A stretch of DNA of 34,516 nt from an uncultured Clostridia bacterium (GTDB lineage Bacteria; Bacillota; Clostridia; TANB77; CAG-508), in the NCBI GenBank assembly GCA_944392455.1, contig CALXWP010000016.1, positions 1 through 34,516 on the forward strand, given 5' to 3'. Numbering within the stretch: the stretch's first letter is position 1; each line of letters opens with the position of its first letter. Positions 9,084 to 15,986 of the stretch are shown one piece after another. The translations under genes and the position numbers were made by a program. The notes under the pieces are model-generated. The model searched no databases, was not told the origin of the DNA, and saw nothing but the letters and a program-made list of their open reading frames with translations.

Positions 9084-9240
9084 TAATTTACTAATATAAA
9101 ATTAAAATAAACGATGATAAAAATATAGCTGAAAGTATTACAGTTGTTAGACAGGAGGTATGCTTGATCAAAATGATTTGGATTAGAAAAATATGGTGAA
9201 AAATCAAAAAATGTTATATAATTATCAAGAGGTGAAAATA

Positions 9241-10359
9241 ATGCGAGATATAAGAATAGAAAAATTAGCTAGTAATTTATTAAGACATTCTATTAACTTA
9301 CAAAAAGGTGAGAAAATATTAATAGAGATAATAGGAATGGATGCAATTCCTTTAGGAAAAGAATTGATAAGACAAGCAGAAAACATAGGTGCTATTCCTT
9401 TTTTTAATATTATAGATTATGAAATAATTAGAGAAATACTTATAAATGGAACGGAAGAACAAATGCAAATTTATGCAAAACATGATTTACAAAGAATGAA
9501 AGACATGGATGCATATATTGGGGTTAGGGCAAGTACAAATACAGCAGAGTTAAATGGAGTTCCAACAGAAAAAATGGAAATGTATAATAAATATTACACT
9601 ATGCCTGTACATTTTGAAGAAAGAGTAAAACATACAAAATGGTGTATTTTAAGATATCCAAATGCATCAATGGCGCAAATGAGCAATATGAATACTGAAA
9701 ACTTTGAAGATTTTTACTTTAATGTTTGTACATTAGATTATGATAAAATGTCAAAAGCAATGGATCCTTTAGTCAGGTTAATGAATAAAACTAAAAATGT
9801 TCATATAATAGGAGAGGGGACAGATTTAACATTTAGTATAGAGGGAATACCAGCTGAGAAATATATGGGGACATTCAATATACCAGATGGAGAAGTTGCA
9901 ACTGCGCCAGTGAAAAATAGTGTAAATGGATATATAACATATAATACAGAAACAAGATATAATGGAATATTGTTTAACAATATTAGATTTGAATTTAAAG
10001 ACGGAAAAATAGTTAAAGCAATATCGAACAAAACAAAAGAACTTAATGAAATTTTAGATACAGATGAAGGAAGCAGGTATATTGGAGAGTTTGCTTTAGG
10101 ATTAAACCCTTATATAGAAAGACCAATTGGAGATACATTGTTTGACGAAAAAATAAAAGGCAGTTTTCATTTTACACCAGGAGATAGTTTAGAAGAAAGC
10201 GATAATGGTAATCGTTCAAGCATTCATTGGGATATAGTAAATATTCAAACATTAGAATATGGTGGAGGAGAAATATGGTTTGATGATGTCTTAGTAAGAA
10301 AAGATGGCATTTTTGTATTAGACGAATTGAAACCATTAAATCCAGAAAATTTGGTATAG
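9241..10359 (+). CDS. M29-family metallo-aminopeptidase (AmpS/aminopeptidase T type)
   Basis: A 372-aa cytosolic enzyme that removes N-terminal residues from peptides using two divalent metal ions. The start is ATG 9241 behind AGAGGTG (9228-9234). An upstream ATG at 9193 would add 16 residues but lacks this signal. The M29 metal ligands can be placed in order: Glu218 (PDGEVATAP), Glu283 (GEFALG), His310 (FHF), His329 and Asp331 (IHWDIV), with spacing like that of AmpS from other Firmicutes. The length is slightly below the usual ~410. It stands alone between the orphan antitoxin and a pseudogene, and has a probable terminator after it. Confidence 0.92.
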   Translation: MRDIRIEKLASNLLRHSINLQKGEKILIEIIGMDAIPLGKELIRQAENIGAIPFFNIIDYEIIREILINGTEEQMQIYAKHDLQRMKDMDAYIGVRASTNTAELNGVPTEKMEMYNKYYTMPVHFEERVKHTKWCILRYPNASMAQMSNMNTENFEDFYFNVCTLDYDKMSKAMDPLVRLMNKTKNVHIIGEGTDLTFSIEGIPAEKYMGTFNIPDGEVATAPVKNSVNGYITYNTETRYNGILFNNIRFEFKDGKIVKAISNKTKELNEILDTDEGSRYIGEFALGLNPYIERPIGDTLFDEKIKGSFHFTPGDSLEESDNGNRSSIHWDIVNIQTLEYGGGEIWFDDVLVRKDGIFVLDELKPLNPENLV

Positions 10360-10410
10360 GTCTAAACTTATTTTAACAATAATAATCAATAGAGTAAAGT
10401 TTAATTTGAG

Positions 10411-10450
10411 AACAAAAAGAAGCAAAATTAAAAATTGCTTATTCTTGTTT
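10411..10450. terminator. Probable terminator after the aminopeptidase gene
   Basis: AAGCAA at 10420-10425 pairs with TTGCTT at 10435-10440 around an AU-rich loop. The flanking AACAAAAAG and ATTCTTGTTT extend the stem imperfectly. The tail is T-rich on both strands, so it may work in both directions. The rest of 10360-10533 shows no other feature. Confidence 0.4.
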
Positions 10451-10533
10451 GAGCTAAAAATCAAAGTAAAATTCATCATAATTTTTATTTTCTATAATTA
10501 GAGATCCTTAATTATATATTTGGTCAATAAATC

Positions 10534-10676
10534 ATGTCAAAAAAGATAACAATAGATGGATTTAATGAAAAAGGAAAAATTACACTTGCTAAAGCATTAG
10601 CAAAAGATTGGACTTTACATATATGATTACAGGAAATTTCTTTAGAAGTTTATCATATTGCTTAATAAAATTTTAA
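10534..10676 (+). pseudogene. Cytidylate kinase (cmk) remnant, frameshifted and truncated
   Basis: ATG at 10534 opens a 30-codon frame, MSKKITIDGFNEKGKITLAK and on, that stops at 10624-10626. It resembles the start of bacterial (d)CMP kinases: a beta strand, then a P-loop normally reading GxxGSGKST, here degraded to GFNEKGKIT. Moving to another frame at 10611 continues the homology as DFTYMITGNFFRSLSYCLIK up to a stop at 10674-10676. This matches the kinase motif F-T-Y-I-D-T-G-x-M-F-R. So only the first ~50 residues survive, with one frameshift and a damaged P-loop. It is non-functional. Its origin could be a decayed duplicate or a passenger of a lost insertion. Confidence 0.6.
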
Positions 10677-10695
10677 TTTAATAGTATTTCTGAAT

Positions 10696-10761
10696 AAATA
10701 TCAATATAAAATGAGAAAATATCTCAAAAATATTGATATTTTATTAAAATTAGCATATAAT
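10696..10761 (+). promoter_or_regulatory. Promoter of the rloA-like operon with an overlapping inverted repeat
   Basis: TTGATA (10733-10738), a 17-base spacer and TATAAT (10756-10761) form a near-consensus sigma-A promoter, with a start expected near 10768. The -35 box lies inside the right arm of a perfect 12-bp inverted repeat, AAATATCAATAT at 10696-10707 and ATATTGATATTT at 10730-10741. A smaller repeat, GAGA/TCTC (10713-10716, 10722-10725), sits between the arms. A repressor bound there would block the polymerase. Alternatively the repeat is the terminator of upstream transcription. Confidence 0.7.
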
Positions 10762-10786
10762 ATATAAAGAAAAGGAGGATTTTGAT

Positions 10787-12019
10787 ATGTTAATAAGATT
10801 TAGTTTTAAAAATTTTAAATCTTTTAAAAATGAAAATTGTTTAGATATGGAAGCAACATCATTAAAAGAACATGAATATAATGTGGCTAAAACAGAAAAT
10901 GGTGAATATTTGAAAGTATCTGCAATTTATGGTGCCAATGCTAGTGGAAAAACTAATGTGTTACAGGCTTTTGACTATATGAAAAAAAGAATATTGGTAA
11001 GTGATGACTCTAAAAAGAATTCTCCAATAGATGAAGAAAATATTTATAGTTTTATGATAAATAATGATCCAATTGCTTTAGAAGTAGAAATATTAGCTAA
11101 AAATAATAAAATATATAAATATGGTTTTGAAGTTTTAAAGGATACAATTATTTCAGAGTGGTTATTTGAGAAAAGAGTAAATAAATTTTATGCTATTTTC
11201 GAAAGAGAAAATAACAATGTATCAATGAAACCTAATAAAATTTCAGATTTAGTGAATATAGATGAAAGAACATTATTCTTAAATATATATAGCAAAATAG
11301 ATAGAAATAATGAGGATTTTAGCAATGTATATGATTGGTTTGTAAATAGCATGTATTTAGACTTAGGTAATCCAAATTTTGAAAGATTTATTAATAACAG
11401 AGTTTCATTAAAAATACTAAGTGATGAAAACTATAAAAAAGAACTATTAAAATTTATAAAGACAATTGATTCTGGAATTGAAGGAATAAAAACTACTCCA
11501 GATTCATTAGAAGCTGTTAAAAGTAATAATGGTATTATAGATATTGAAGTTCTTCACAGGGGAGAAAATGGAGAGTTAAAAGCATTACCATTTTATTTAG
11601 AATCTAATGGTACGAGAAAGATGTTTCACTTATTTGATTTCTTTATGGATGCATTAAAAAATGGAATGGTATTATTTGTTGATGAATTAGATGCAAAATT
11701 ACATCCATTATTAACTAGATATATTATTAACTTATTCCATAATAGTCAGACTAATATAGGAAATGGACAGTTAATATATTCAACACATGATACGGTAAAC
11801 TTAAACAAAGAAACATTTAGAAGAGATGAAATATGGTTTGCAGAAAAAGATAAAGATGGAATTTCAGAAATATATGCATTATCTGATTATATATTAGAAG
11901 ATGATAAAAATGCAGGTAAAAAAGTAAGAAATGATGCAACATACAATAAAGATTATTTAACTGGAAGATATGGTGCTATTCCAGTATTGGAAGAATTTGA
12001 TATAATACATGAAGAATAA
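10787..12019 (+). CDS. rloA: RloA-like AAA-family ATPase (AbiL/RloAB-type defence)
   Basis: A 410-aa ABC/SMC-type ATPase of the AAA_15/RloA group. It begins MLIRFSFKNFKSF, the usual first strand of these OLD/RecF-like ATPases. Walker A is GANASGKT at 49-56, the Walker B region is LFVDELD with Asp299 and Glu300, and the H-loop is STHD with His334. The insertion between is helical with no DNA-hook coiled coil. ATG 10787 follows AGGAGG at 10773-10778. The last 11 bases overlap the next gene, which is RloB-like. That gene order is the RloAB/AbiL pair known in anti-phage abortive infection, where an ATPase controls a nuclease-like partner. Confidence 0.85.
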   Translation: MLIRFSFKNFKSFKNENCLDMEATSLKEHEYNVAKTENGEYLKVSAIYGANASGKTNVLQAFDYMKKRILVSDDSKKNSPIDEENIYSFMINNDPIALEVEILAKNNKIYKYGFEVLKDTIISEWLFEKRVNKFYAIFERENNNVSMKPNKISDLVNIDERTLFLNIYSKIDRNNEDFSNVYDWFVNSMYLDLGNPNFERFINNRVSLKILSDENYKKELLKFIKTIDSGIEGIKTTPDSLEAVKSNNGIIDIEVLHRGENGELKALPFYLESNGTRKMFHLFDFFMDALKNGMVLFVDELDAKLHPLLTRYIINLFHNSQTNIGNGQLIYSTHDTVNLNKETFRRDEIWFAEKDKDGISEIYALSDYILEDDKNAGKKVRNDATYNKDYLTGRYGAIPVLEEFDIIHEE

Positions 12020-12653
12020 TAAAAATATATCAAGGAAAGACAGATTAAAAAGTAAAAAGCTTGCACCAGCTAATTACTTAATTGTATGTGAAGGGAAGCA
12101 AACTGAACCAAATTATTTTAATGGATTAAAGAAAAAGATAAATGAAAAGTATGGAAGCAAAGTTGATGTATTAATTCCTAATATTGAAATAAAAGGAACA
12201 GGTGAAAATACCACAGCTTTAGTAAAATATACAGATAAATTTGTAAACTATTCAAATAAAAGATATGGACAAGTTTGGGTTGTATTTGATAAAGATGATT
12301 ACTCAGATGAACAATTTGATAAAGCAATTAAAACTTGTGATTATAATGTAGCTTGGTCTAATCCTAATTTTGAATTGTGGTTATTATCACATTTTAAGAA
12401 AGTAAGCCGATATATTTCAAAAGATAATGTATTACAAGAATTAAGTAAAGAATTTCAGAAAAAAGGTTTAGGGGAATATTCTAAAAACGATACAAACATT
12501 TTTGAAAAAGTTACAAGTGAAGAAAGGCTACATGCAGCAATAAAGAATTGCGAATATATGGAAGAATTAAATAAAGATGGACAAGCATCACAAAGAAATC
12601 CAATGACCAAAGTGTATAAAATAATTGATGGATTAAAAGAATATTTAGAATAA
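12009..12653 (+). CDS. rloB: RloB-family Toprim-like protein (AbiL/RloAB-type defence)
   Basis: A 214-aa protein of the RloB family. The N-terminus is basic (KNISRKDRLKSKKL), followed by a Toprim-like core: Glu28 in YLIVCEGKQTEPNY and Asp94-Lys-Asp96-Asp97 in VWVVFDKDDYSD, the metal-binding acidic residues expected of Toprim nucleases such as OLD. PNFELWLLSHF (about 120-130) is a hallmark of the family. ATG 12009 lies inside the rloA-like gene (11-base overlap), so the two proteins are translationally coupled and probably form a complex. The likely role is the effector nuclease of an abortive infection system, inferred from family and context. Confidence 0.88.
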   Translation: MKNNKNISRKDRLKSKKLAPANYLIVCEGKQTEPNYFNGLKKKINEKYGSKVDVLIPNIEIKGTGENTTALVKYTDKFVNYSNKRYGQVWVVFDKDDYSDEQFDKAIKTCDYNVAWSNPNFELWLLSHFKKVSRYISKDNVLQELSKEFQKKGLGEYSKNDTNIFEKVTSEERLHAAIKNCEYMEELNKDGQASQRNPMTKVYKIIDGLKEYLE

Positions 12654-12665
12654 AGTTTACAGAAG

Positions 12666-12719
12666 AAAAGCAAAGTATGAGAGTAATTAAAAATTATAGG
12701 ATTATTTTGCTTTTTTTTT
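12666..12719 (+). terminator. Terminator-like hairpin between rloB and the nuclease gene
   Basis: AAAAGCAAA at 12666-12674 pairs with TTTGCTTTT at 12706-12714, and the T-run continues to 12719. The loop is 31 bases but holds its own small hairpin (TAATT/AATTA). It would lower transcription of the next two genes relative to rloAB, or split the cassette in two. The next gene's ribosome binding site starts 7 bases after the T-run. Confidence 0.4.
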
Positions 12720-12741
12720 GAATGAAGAGGAGAAACATAGA

Positions 12742-14514
12742 ATGTTTATAGGTAGAAATAAAATAGAGATAACAAATAAAAAAGATAATATAAAAAATGA
12801 AGTAACATATAAAAAGCCAGAAATTTTAATGATAGATTGTGATAAAGAAGAAAGTGATAAATTAAAAGAAAATGGATTTAATATTGAATTAGGAACTTTT
12901 GGAAAAAAGTATAAAATAATAGACCAGCATGGCAATAAAAAAGTTGCTTTGAATAATAAAGTAGGTAATATTATAGAAAAAGATATAATTGTAATAGATA
13001 TGAAACAAAGAAATACAAATGAGGAATATAATTTAGAAGATTTAGAAAATTTGGAAGATGGAACTTATATAACAACTCATGAAAGACAAAAGGAATTTAA
13101 TCCAATTAATATAACATCAAAATTCTATGCAGAAGAATTTGGAAAATTAAGAAATAAGGATAGTATAACTATAATTTTTGCAGATAGAGAAATAAAAGAA
13201 AGTTATGACATAACTACATGGAAAAATAGACGTTATAGTAATCAATATGAAACGATATCTAATTATGATTTCTTACCATTTAATATAAATCCCTCAGAAA
13301 AACATTTTGAAACTCAAAAATTTAATATTGTTGCAGAAGGAATATTTAAAGACATTTTCAAAAATTATAAAGGAAAAATATGTAGCAGATGTACATTTTA
13401 CATTAATAATTATGAAAGTAAAAATACAGCAAAATTGTTAGAAAATATATATGGAGATTTAATAGGATATTTTCAACTTTTTGAAGATAAAAATGAAATA
13501 AAAAATACATTAATTGTATTGCCACAATGTGAAAATAAGAGCTTAATAATAGAAAATATACTATTGGAAATTTTACCGTTCTTTTATCCAGAAATATTTA
13601 AAGATTTTGTTAAAGATACCTGGATGGATAAAGAAGAATATATGTTACCAGAAATAAAAGATATTATTAAAGAAAAAGAATGTATAGAAGAAGAATATAA
13701 AAAAAAGTTAGATGAAATTAACCAAAGAATAAAAGAAAAACAAGAAGAAATTAAATATTTATATAATATAATAAGTTCTACTGGAACAGGGGATAAACTA
13801 GTAGAAAATATAATAAAATGTTTGGAATATCTAGAATATACAAAAGTAGAAGACTGGGATAAGGTACGAGAAGATGATGAAAAAGAAGAGGATATACATA
13901 TTTATAAAAATGAAAAAGAATATTTTATAGCCGAAGTAAAGGGAATCAACGGACCTGCAATTGAGGATGATTGTAATGTTATTGTAAAATATAAATCTAG
14001 GAATTGTTCTAAACTGAAAATTCCAAGTATACATGGAATTGTATTTGTAAATTATCATAAAAATGTTGAACCAAACCAAAGGGAAGAATTAGGTTTTACT
14101 TCAAAAGAGATAAAAGATGCTATAAGAGATGAGTATACTCTAGTAGGTACTTATGAATTATTTAAAGCTATAAGATTGTGCCAAGAGAATATAATAAGTA
14201 AAGAGAGTATAAGAAGAGCTTTAGAAACACCAGGAATTTTTAAGGCAATTCCTATATCTTTTGAAAAAATTGGAAAAATAGAGAATATATTAGACAAAAT
14301 TAATGTTATATGTATACCTTTAGAGTGTGACAAAATAAAAGTAGATGATGAATTATTAATAATAGAAGACAATAATTATTATAAAGCCAAAATAGTAAGC
14401 ATGATGGTAAACGAGATTGCTGTTGAAGAATCGAAAAAGGGAGATAAAGTAGGAATAAAGATAGATAAAGATATACCAAAAGTAAAATCAACACAAATAT
14501 ATTTAATGAAATAG
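12742..14514 (+). CDS. Putative PD-(D/E)XK nuclease of a defence cassette
   Basis: 590 aa from ATG 12742, with AGAGGAG at 12726-12732. An in-frame TTG at 12718 inside the T-run is not credible. No signal peptide or membrane segment. Residues 1-310 are not recognised. About 310-345 is a charged coiled coil (KKLDEINQRIKEKQEEIKYL). About 355-470 looks like a restriction-type nuclease fold: Asp384 followed by Glu398-Val-Lys400 in FIAEVKG, preceded by a helix (LVENIIKCLEYLEY). The last ~80 residues resemble a small beta barrel of the elongation-factor domain 2 type (GDKVGIKIDKDIP), perhaps an RNA- or nucleic-acid-binding module. It lies downstream of rloAB and 7 bases before the next gene. It is probably an effector nuclease; no named family is recognised. 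Confidence 0.65.
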   Translation: MFIGRNKIEITNKKDNIKNEVTYKKPEILMIDCDKEESDKLKENGFNIELGTFGKKYKIIDQHGNKKVALNNKVGNIIEKDIIVIDMKQRNTNEEYNLEDLENLEDGTYITTHERQKEFNPINITSKFYAEEFGKLRNKDSITIIFADREIKESYDITTWKNRRYSNQYETISNYDFLPFNINPSEKHFETQKFNIVAEGIFKDIFKNYKGKICSRCTFYINNYESKNTAKLLENIYGDLIGYFQLFEDKNEIKNTLIVLPQCENKSLIIENILLEILPFFYPEIFKDFVKDTWMDKEEYMLPEIKDIIKEKECIEEEYKKKLDEINQRIKEKQEEIKYLYNIISSTGTGDKLVENIIKCLEYLEYTKVEDWDKVREDDEKEEDIHIYKNEKEYFIAEVKGINGPAIEDDCNVIVKYKSRNCSKLKIPSIHGIVFVNYHKNVEPNQREELGFTSKEIKDAIRDEYTLVGTYELFKAIRLCQENIISKESIRRALETPGIFKAIPISFEKIGKIENILDKINVICIPLECDKIKVDDELLIIEDNNYYKAKIVSMMVNEIAVEESKKGDKVGIKIDKDIPKVKSTQIYLMK

Positions 14515-14521
14515 GTGTAAT

Positions 14522-15157
14522 ATGAAAGAAAGTAAAAAACAAATATTAGAGGATTTAAATAATATAGTTATACAATACCAAAATAGTATGATAAAAATAA
14601 TAAAGAATGATAAAGCTTTACACACAAAAACTGTAATGATCAATACTATCTTACAAAGGAGTTTATCAATTATTGATGCATATCAAAGATTATTGACAAG
14701 CAATAATGTATTAATATTAAATTCTTTAATGCGTCTGCAAATAGATAATTGTATTTTTATTTATGGCATATATTTATTATGCAATGATGGAAATGATATT
14801 GCAGAGATATATAAAGATATATTTATTAATAGAAAAAGATTATTTGAATATAAAATCAATAAAAAAGAAAAACTATATGATACATTTATTATAGAAAGAA
14901 TTAATAATGATATTCCAAATTTTAAAGAATTATATGAATTTTGTTGCAGATTTATACATTATTCAGATACAGCGAGCTATTTAACTATGGAAGCTAAAGA
15001 AGAATCAATTATTGAATTTAATCTTTCAACCAATTATAGACGTTTTAAAAAACAAACTATTATTAATGGAAAGAGTTTTGTTGAAGTAAGTAAACTTGTA
15101 TTAATAATGATTAGTAAGTATTGGAATAATATTGATTTAGGAAAACCTTTAATTTAA
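14522..15157 (+). CDS. Helical protein of unknown function in the rloAB/nuclease cassette
   Basis: A 211-aa, mostly alpha-helical, cytosolic protein. The central part (VLILNSLMRLQIDNCIFIYG) and the motif FCCRFIHYSDTASYL (about 141-155) recall DUF5677-like or HEPN-like helical bundles seen in defence islands. The Arg-x-x-His spacing does not match the R-x4-6-H signature of HEPN RNases, so that activity is not claimed. It starts 7 bases after the nuclease gene and a stem-loop ends the unit after it. It is either a partner of the nuclease or a regulator such as an immunity factor. Confidence 0.7.
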   Translation: MKESKKQILEDLNNIVIQYQNSMIKIIKNDKALHTKTVMINTILQRSLSIIDAYQRLLTSNNVLILNSLMRLQIDNCIFIYGIYLLCNDGNDIAEIYKDIFINRKRLFEYKINKKEKLYDTFIIERINNDIPNFKELYEFCCRFIHYSDTASYLTMEAKEESIIEFNLSTNYRRFKKQTIINGKSFVEVSKLVLIMISKYWNNIDLGKPLI

Positions 15158-15208
15158 AGCAAATAATTGAATGATAAAAAATATAATATATAAATAAAAT
15201 AAAAATTT

Positions 15209-15250
15209 AAAGGAACTATTTTAACACCAAAAGTGCTAAAATTATCCTTT
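15209..15250. terminator. Stem-loop after the defence cassette, probably bidirectional
   Basis: Three paired blocks form one long hairpin: AAAGGA (15209-15214) with TCCTTT (15245-15250), ATTTTA (15218-15223) with TAAAAT (15237-15242), and CAC (15225-15227) with GTG (15233-15235). The loop is CAAAA. T-rich sequence lies beyond both ends. It ends the 14522-15157 gene and faces the minus-strand gene's terminator. Confidence 0.5.
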
Positions 15251-15300
15251 ATTAAATACATTATATATTTTTCATAAGTTTAAAAAAAGTACATAAAAAC

Positions 15301-15334
15301 CCAAAGTTTTTTCAAAATTTTGAAAAAACTTTGG
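15301..15334 (-). terminator. Perfect 34-bp palindromic terminator of the minus-strand gene
   Basis: 15301-15317 and 15318-15334 are exact inverses of each other (17 bp per arm, outer part CCAAAG/CTTTGG), with no unpaired bases beyond the tight turn. On the minus strand it follows the stop codon at 15348 by 13 bases and is followed by a T-rich run. This is the terminator of the 97-aa gene. Confidence 0.7.
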
Positions 15335-15347
15335 ACAATATAATTAA

Positions 15348-15641
15348 CTATTCATCAAAATATCCCATAACTAACTGAGAACCATCCACAAAACCATTCC
15401 TATAATACTTTTCATTCCAATAGCAAAGATAATCTATAAAATTCTTATCAAGTCTATTTAATTGATTTTTTACATACTTTTGATTCTGTTTAGGAACATT
15501 TCTTAAAATGTTTGTAGCAATCTCATCAAAATAAATATAATGTTTTTTATCTTCTTTGGTGAGTCTACCAGAAATTGATTCCTCTCTAAAACTTAACCAT
15601 TCTTTTAAAATATCATCATTAACTTCTCTAAAATTATTCAT
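15348..15641 (-). CDS. Small protein of unknown function next to an att-like site
   Basis: 97 aa from ATG at 15641-15639, chosen because GGAGG lies 8-9 bases before it on the minus strand. Longer upstream starts (up to 15713) lack one. The protein is helical and charged with no cysteine-rich or membrane part: MNNFREVNDDILKEWLSFRE, then a C-terminal segment with YWNEKYYRNGFVDG. I do not recognise the family. The closing pattern (helix, then NGFVDGxQLxMG) is like small accessory proteins seen at ends of Firmicute mobile elements. It has its own palindromic terminator. Direct repeats and a tRNA-Met fragment lie just upstream, consistent with a passenger gene at an element boundary. Confidence 0.65.
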   Translation of the reverse strand: MNNFREVNDDILKEWLSFREESISGRLTKEDKKHYIYFDEIATNILRNVPKQNQKYVKNQLNRLDKNFIDYLCYWNEKYYRNGFVDGSQLVMGYFDE

Positions 15642-15684
15642 AATCAAAACCTCCATAAATTTATTAAAATAATTGGGCTCAAAA

Positions 15685-15752
15685 TGGGCACACAACCCAC
15701 AAAAATTAACCAAAAATCACATAAATTTACAAAGTTAAAAAATTGGGCACAC
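15685..15752. repeat. Direct repeats TGGGCACAC next to the tRNA fragment
   Basis: TGGGCACAC occurs at 15685-15693 and again at 15744-15752, 59 bases apart, with a partial copy TTGGGCTC at 15673-15680. Such short direct repeats beside an att core resemble arm-type binding sites of a tyrosine recombinase. No integrase gene is in the window. Confidence 0.45.
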
Positions 15753-15809
15753 CAAATATACCAACGAATACACCTCAAAGCTAGATTTATCAATACTTTG
15801 TGAGCTTTA

Positions 15810-15826
15810 CTCATAACCCGAAGGTC
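15810..15826 (+). other. tRNA-Met anticodon-arm fragment, candidate attachment-site core
   Basis: These 17 bases, CTCATAACCCGAAGGTC, equal the anticodon loop (CAT), the 3' side of the anticodon stem and the start of the variable region of bacterial tRNA-fMet/Met genes. Neither flank is tRNA: the upstream side cannot form the anticodon stem and no T-arm follows. It is therefore not a functional tRNA. Tyrosine recombinases of integrative elements commonly cross over in the anticodon loop, so this is best read as an att core left by such an element. The missing tRNA half means it may be a decayed or element-internal copy. Confidence 0.6.
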
Positions 15827-15886
15827 AAAAACATTCTAAACTTATTAATTCATAAAACATATTTAGAATATCAAAAAGAATAACTA

Positions 15887-15922
15887 GTAAACGTTTACAA
15901 ATGATATCAGATCTGATATAAA
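15887..15922 (+). promoter_or_regulatory. AIPR promoter with two perfect palindromes
   Basis: TTTACA (15894-15899), 17 bases and TATAAA (15917-15922) form the promoter. GTAAACGTTTAC (15887-15898), a perfect 12-bp palindrome, covers the -35 box. ATATCAGATCTGATAT (15904-15919), a perfect 16-bp palindrome, fills the spacer and touches the -10. The first resembles LacI/CcpA-type operators (central CG). Binding at either site should repress. The start would be near 15929, leaving a ~58-base leader to ATG 15987. Confidence 0.65.
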
Positions 15923-15986
15923 TATAGTGTAATAAATGTTGTATTAAATGAAAAATAAAATGTAGAAATTAATAGGAGTGACAGGT

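Noticed and set aside
9092..9196. Open stretch YKIKINDDKNIAESITVV and on, between the antitoxin and the aminopeptidase, considered as a toxin or thioredoxin-reductase-like remnant
   Set aside because: It has no start codon with a ribosome binding site, lacks the expected catalytic residues of RelE/YafQ and lacks a CPC motif.
14522..15157. HEPN RNase motif in the helical protein
   Set aside because: The visible Arg and His are only three residues apart (RFIH), not the R-x4-6-H spacing required.
15781..15850. Complete tRNA-Met gene at the CATAACCCGAAGGTC sequence
   Set aside because: Neither the acceptor, D-arm nor T-arm is present and the 5' side cannot pair to close the anticodon stem.
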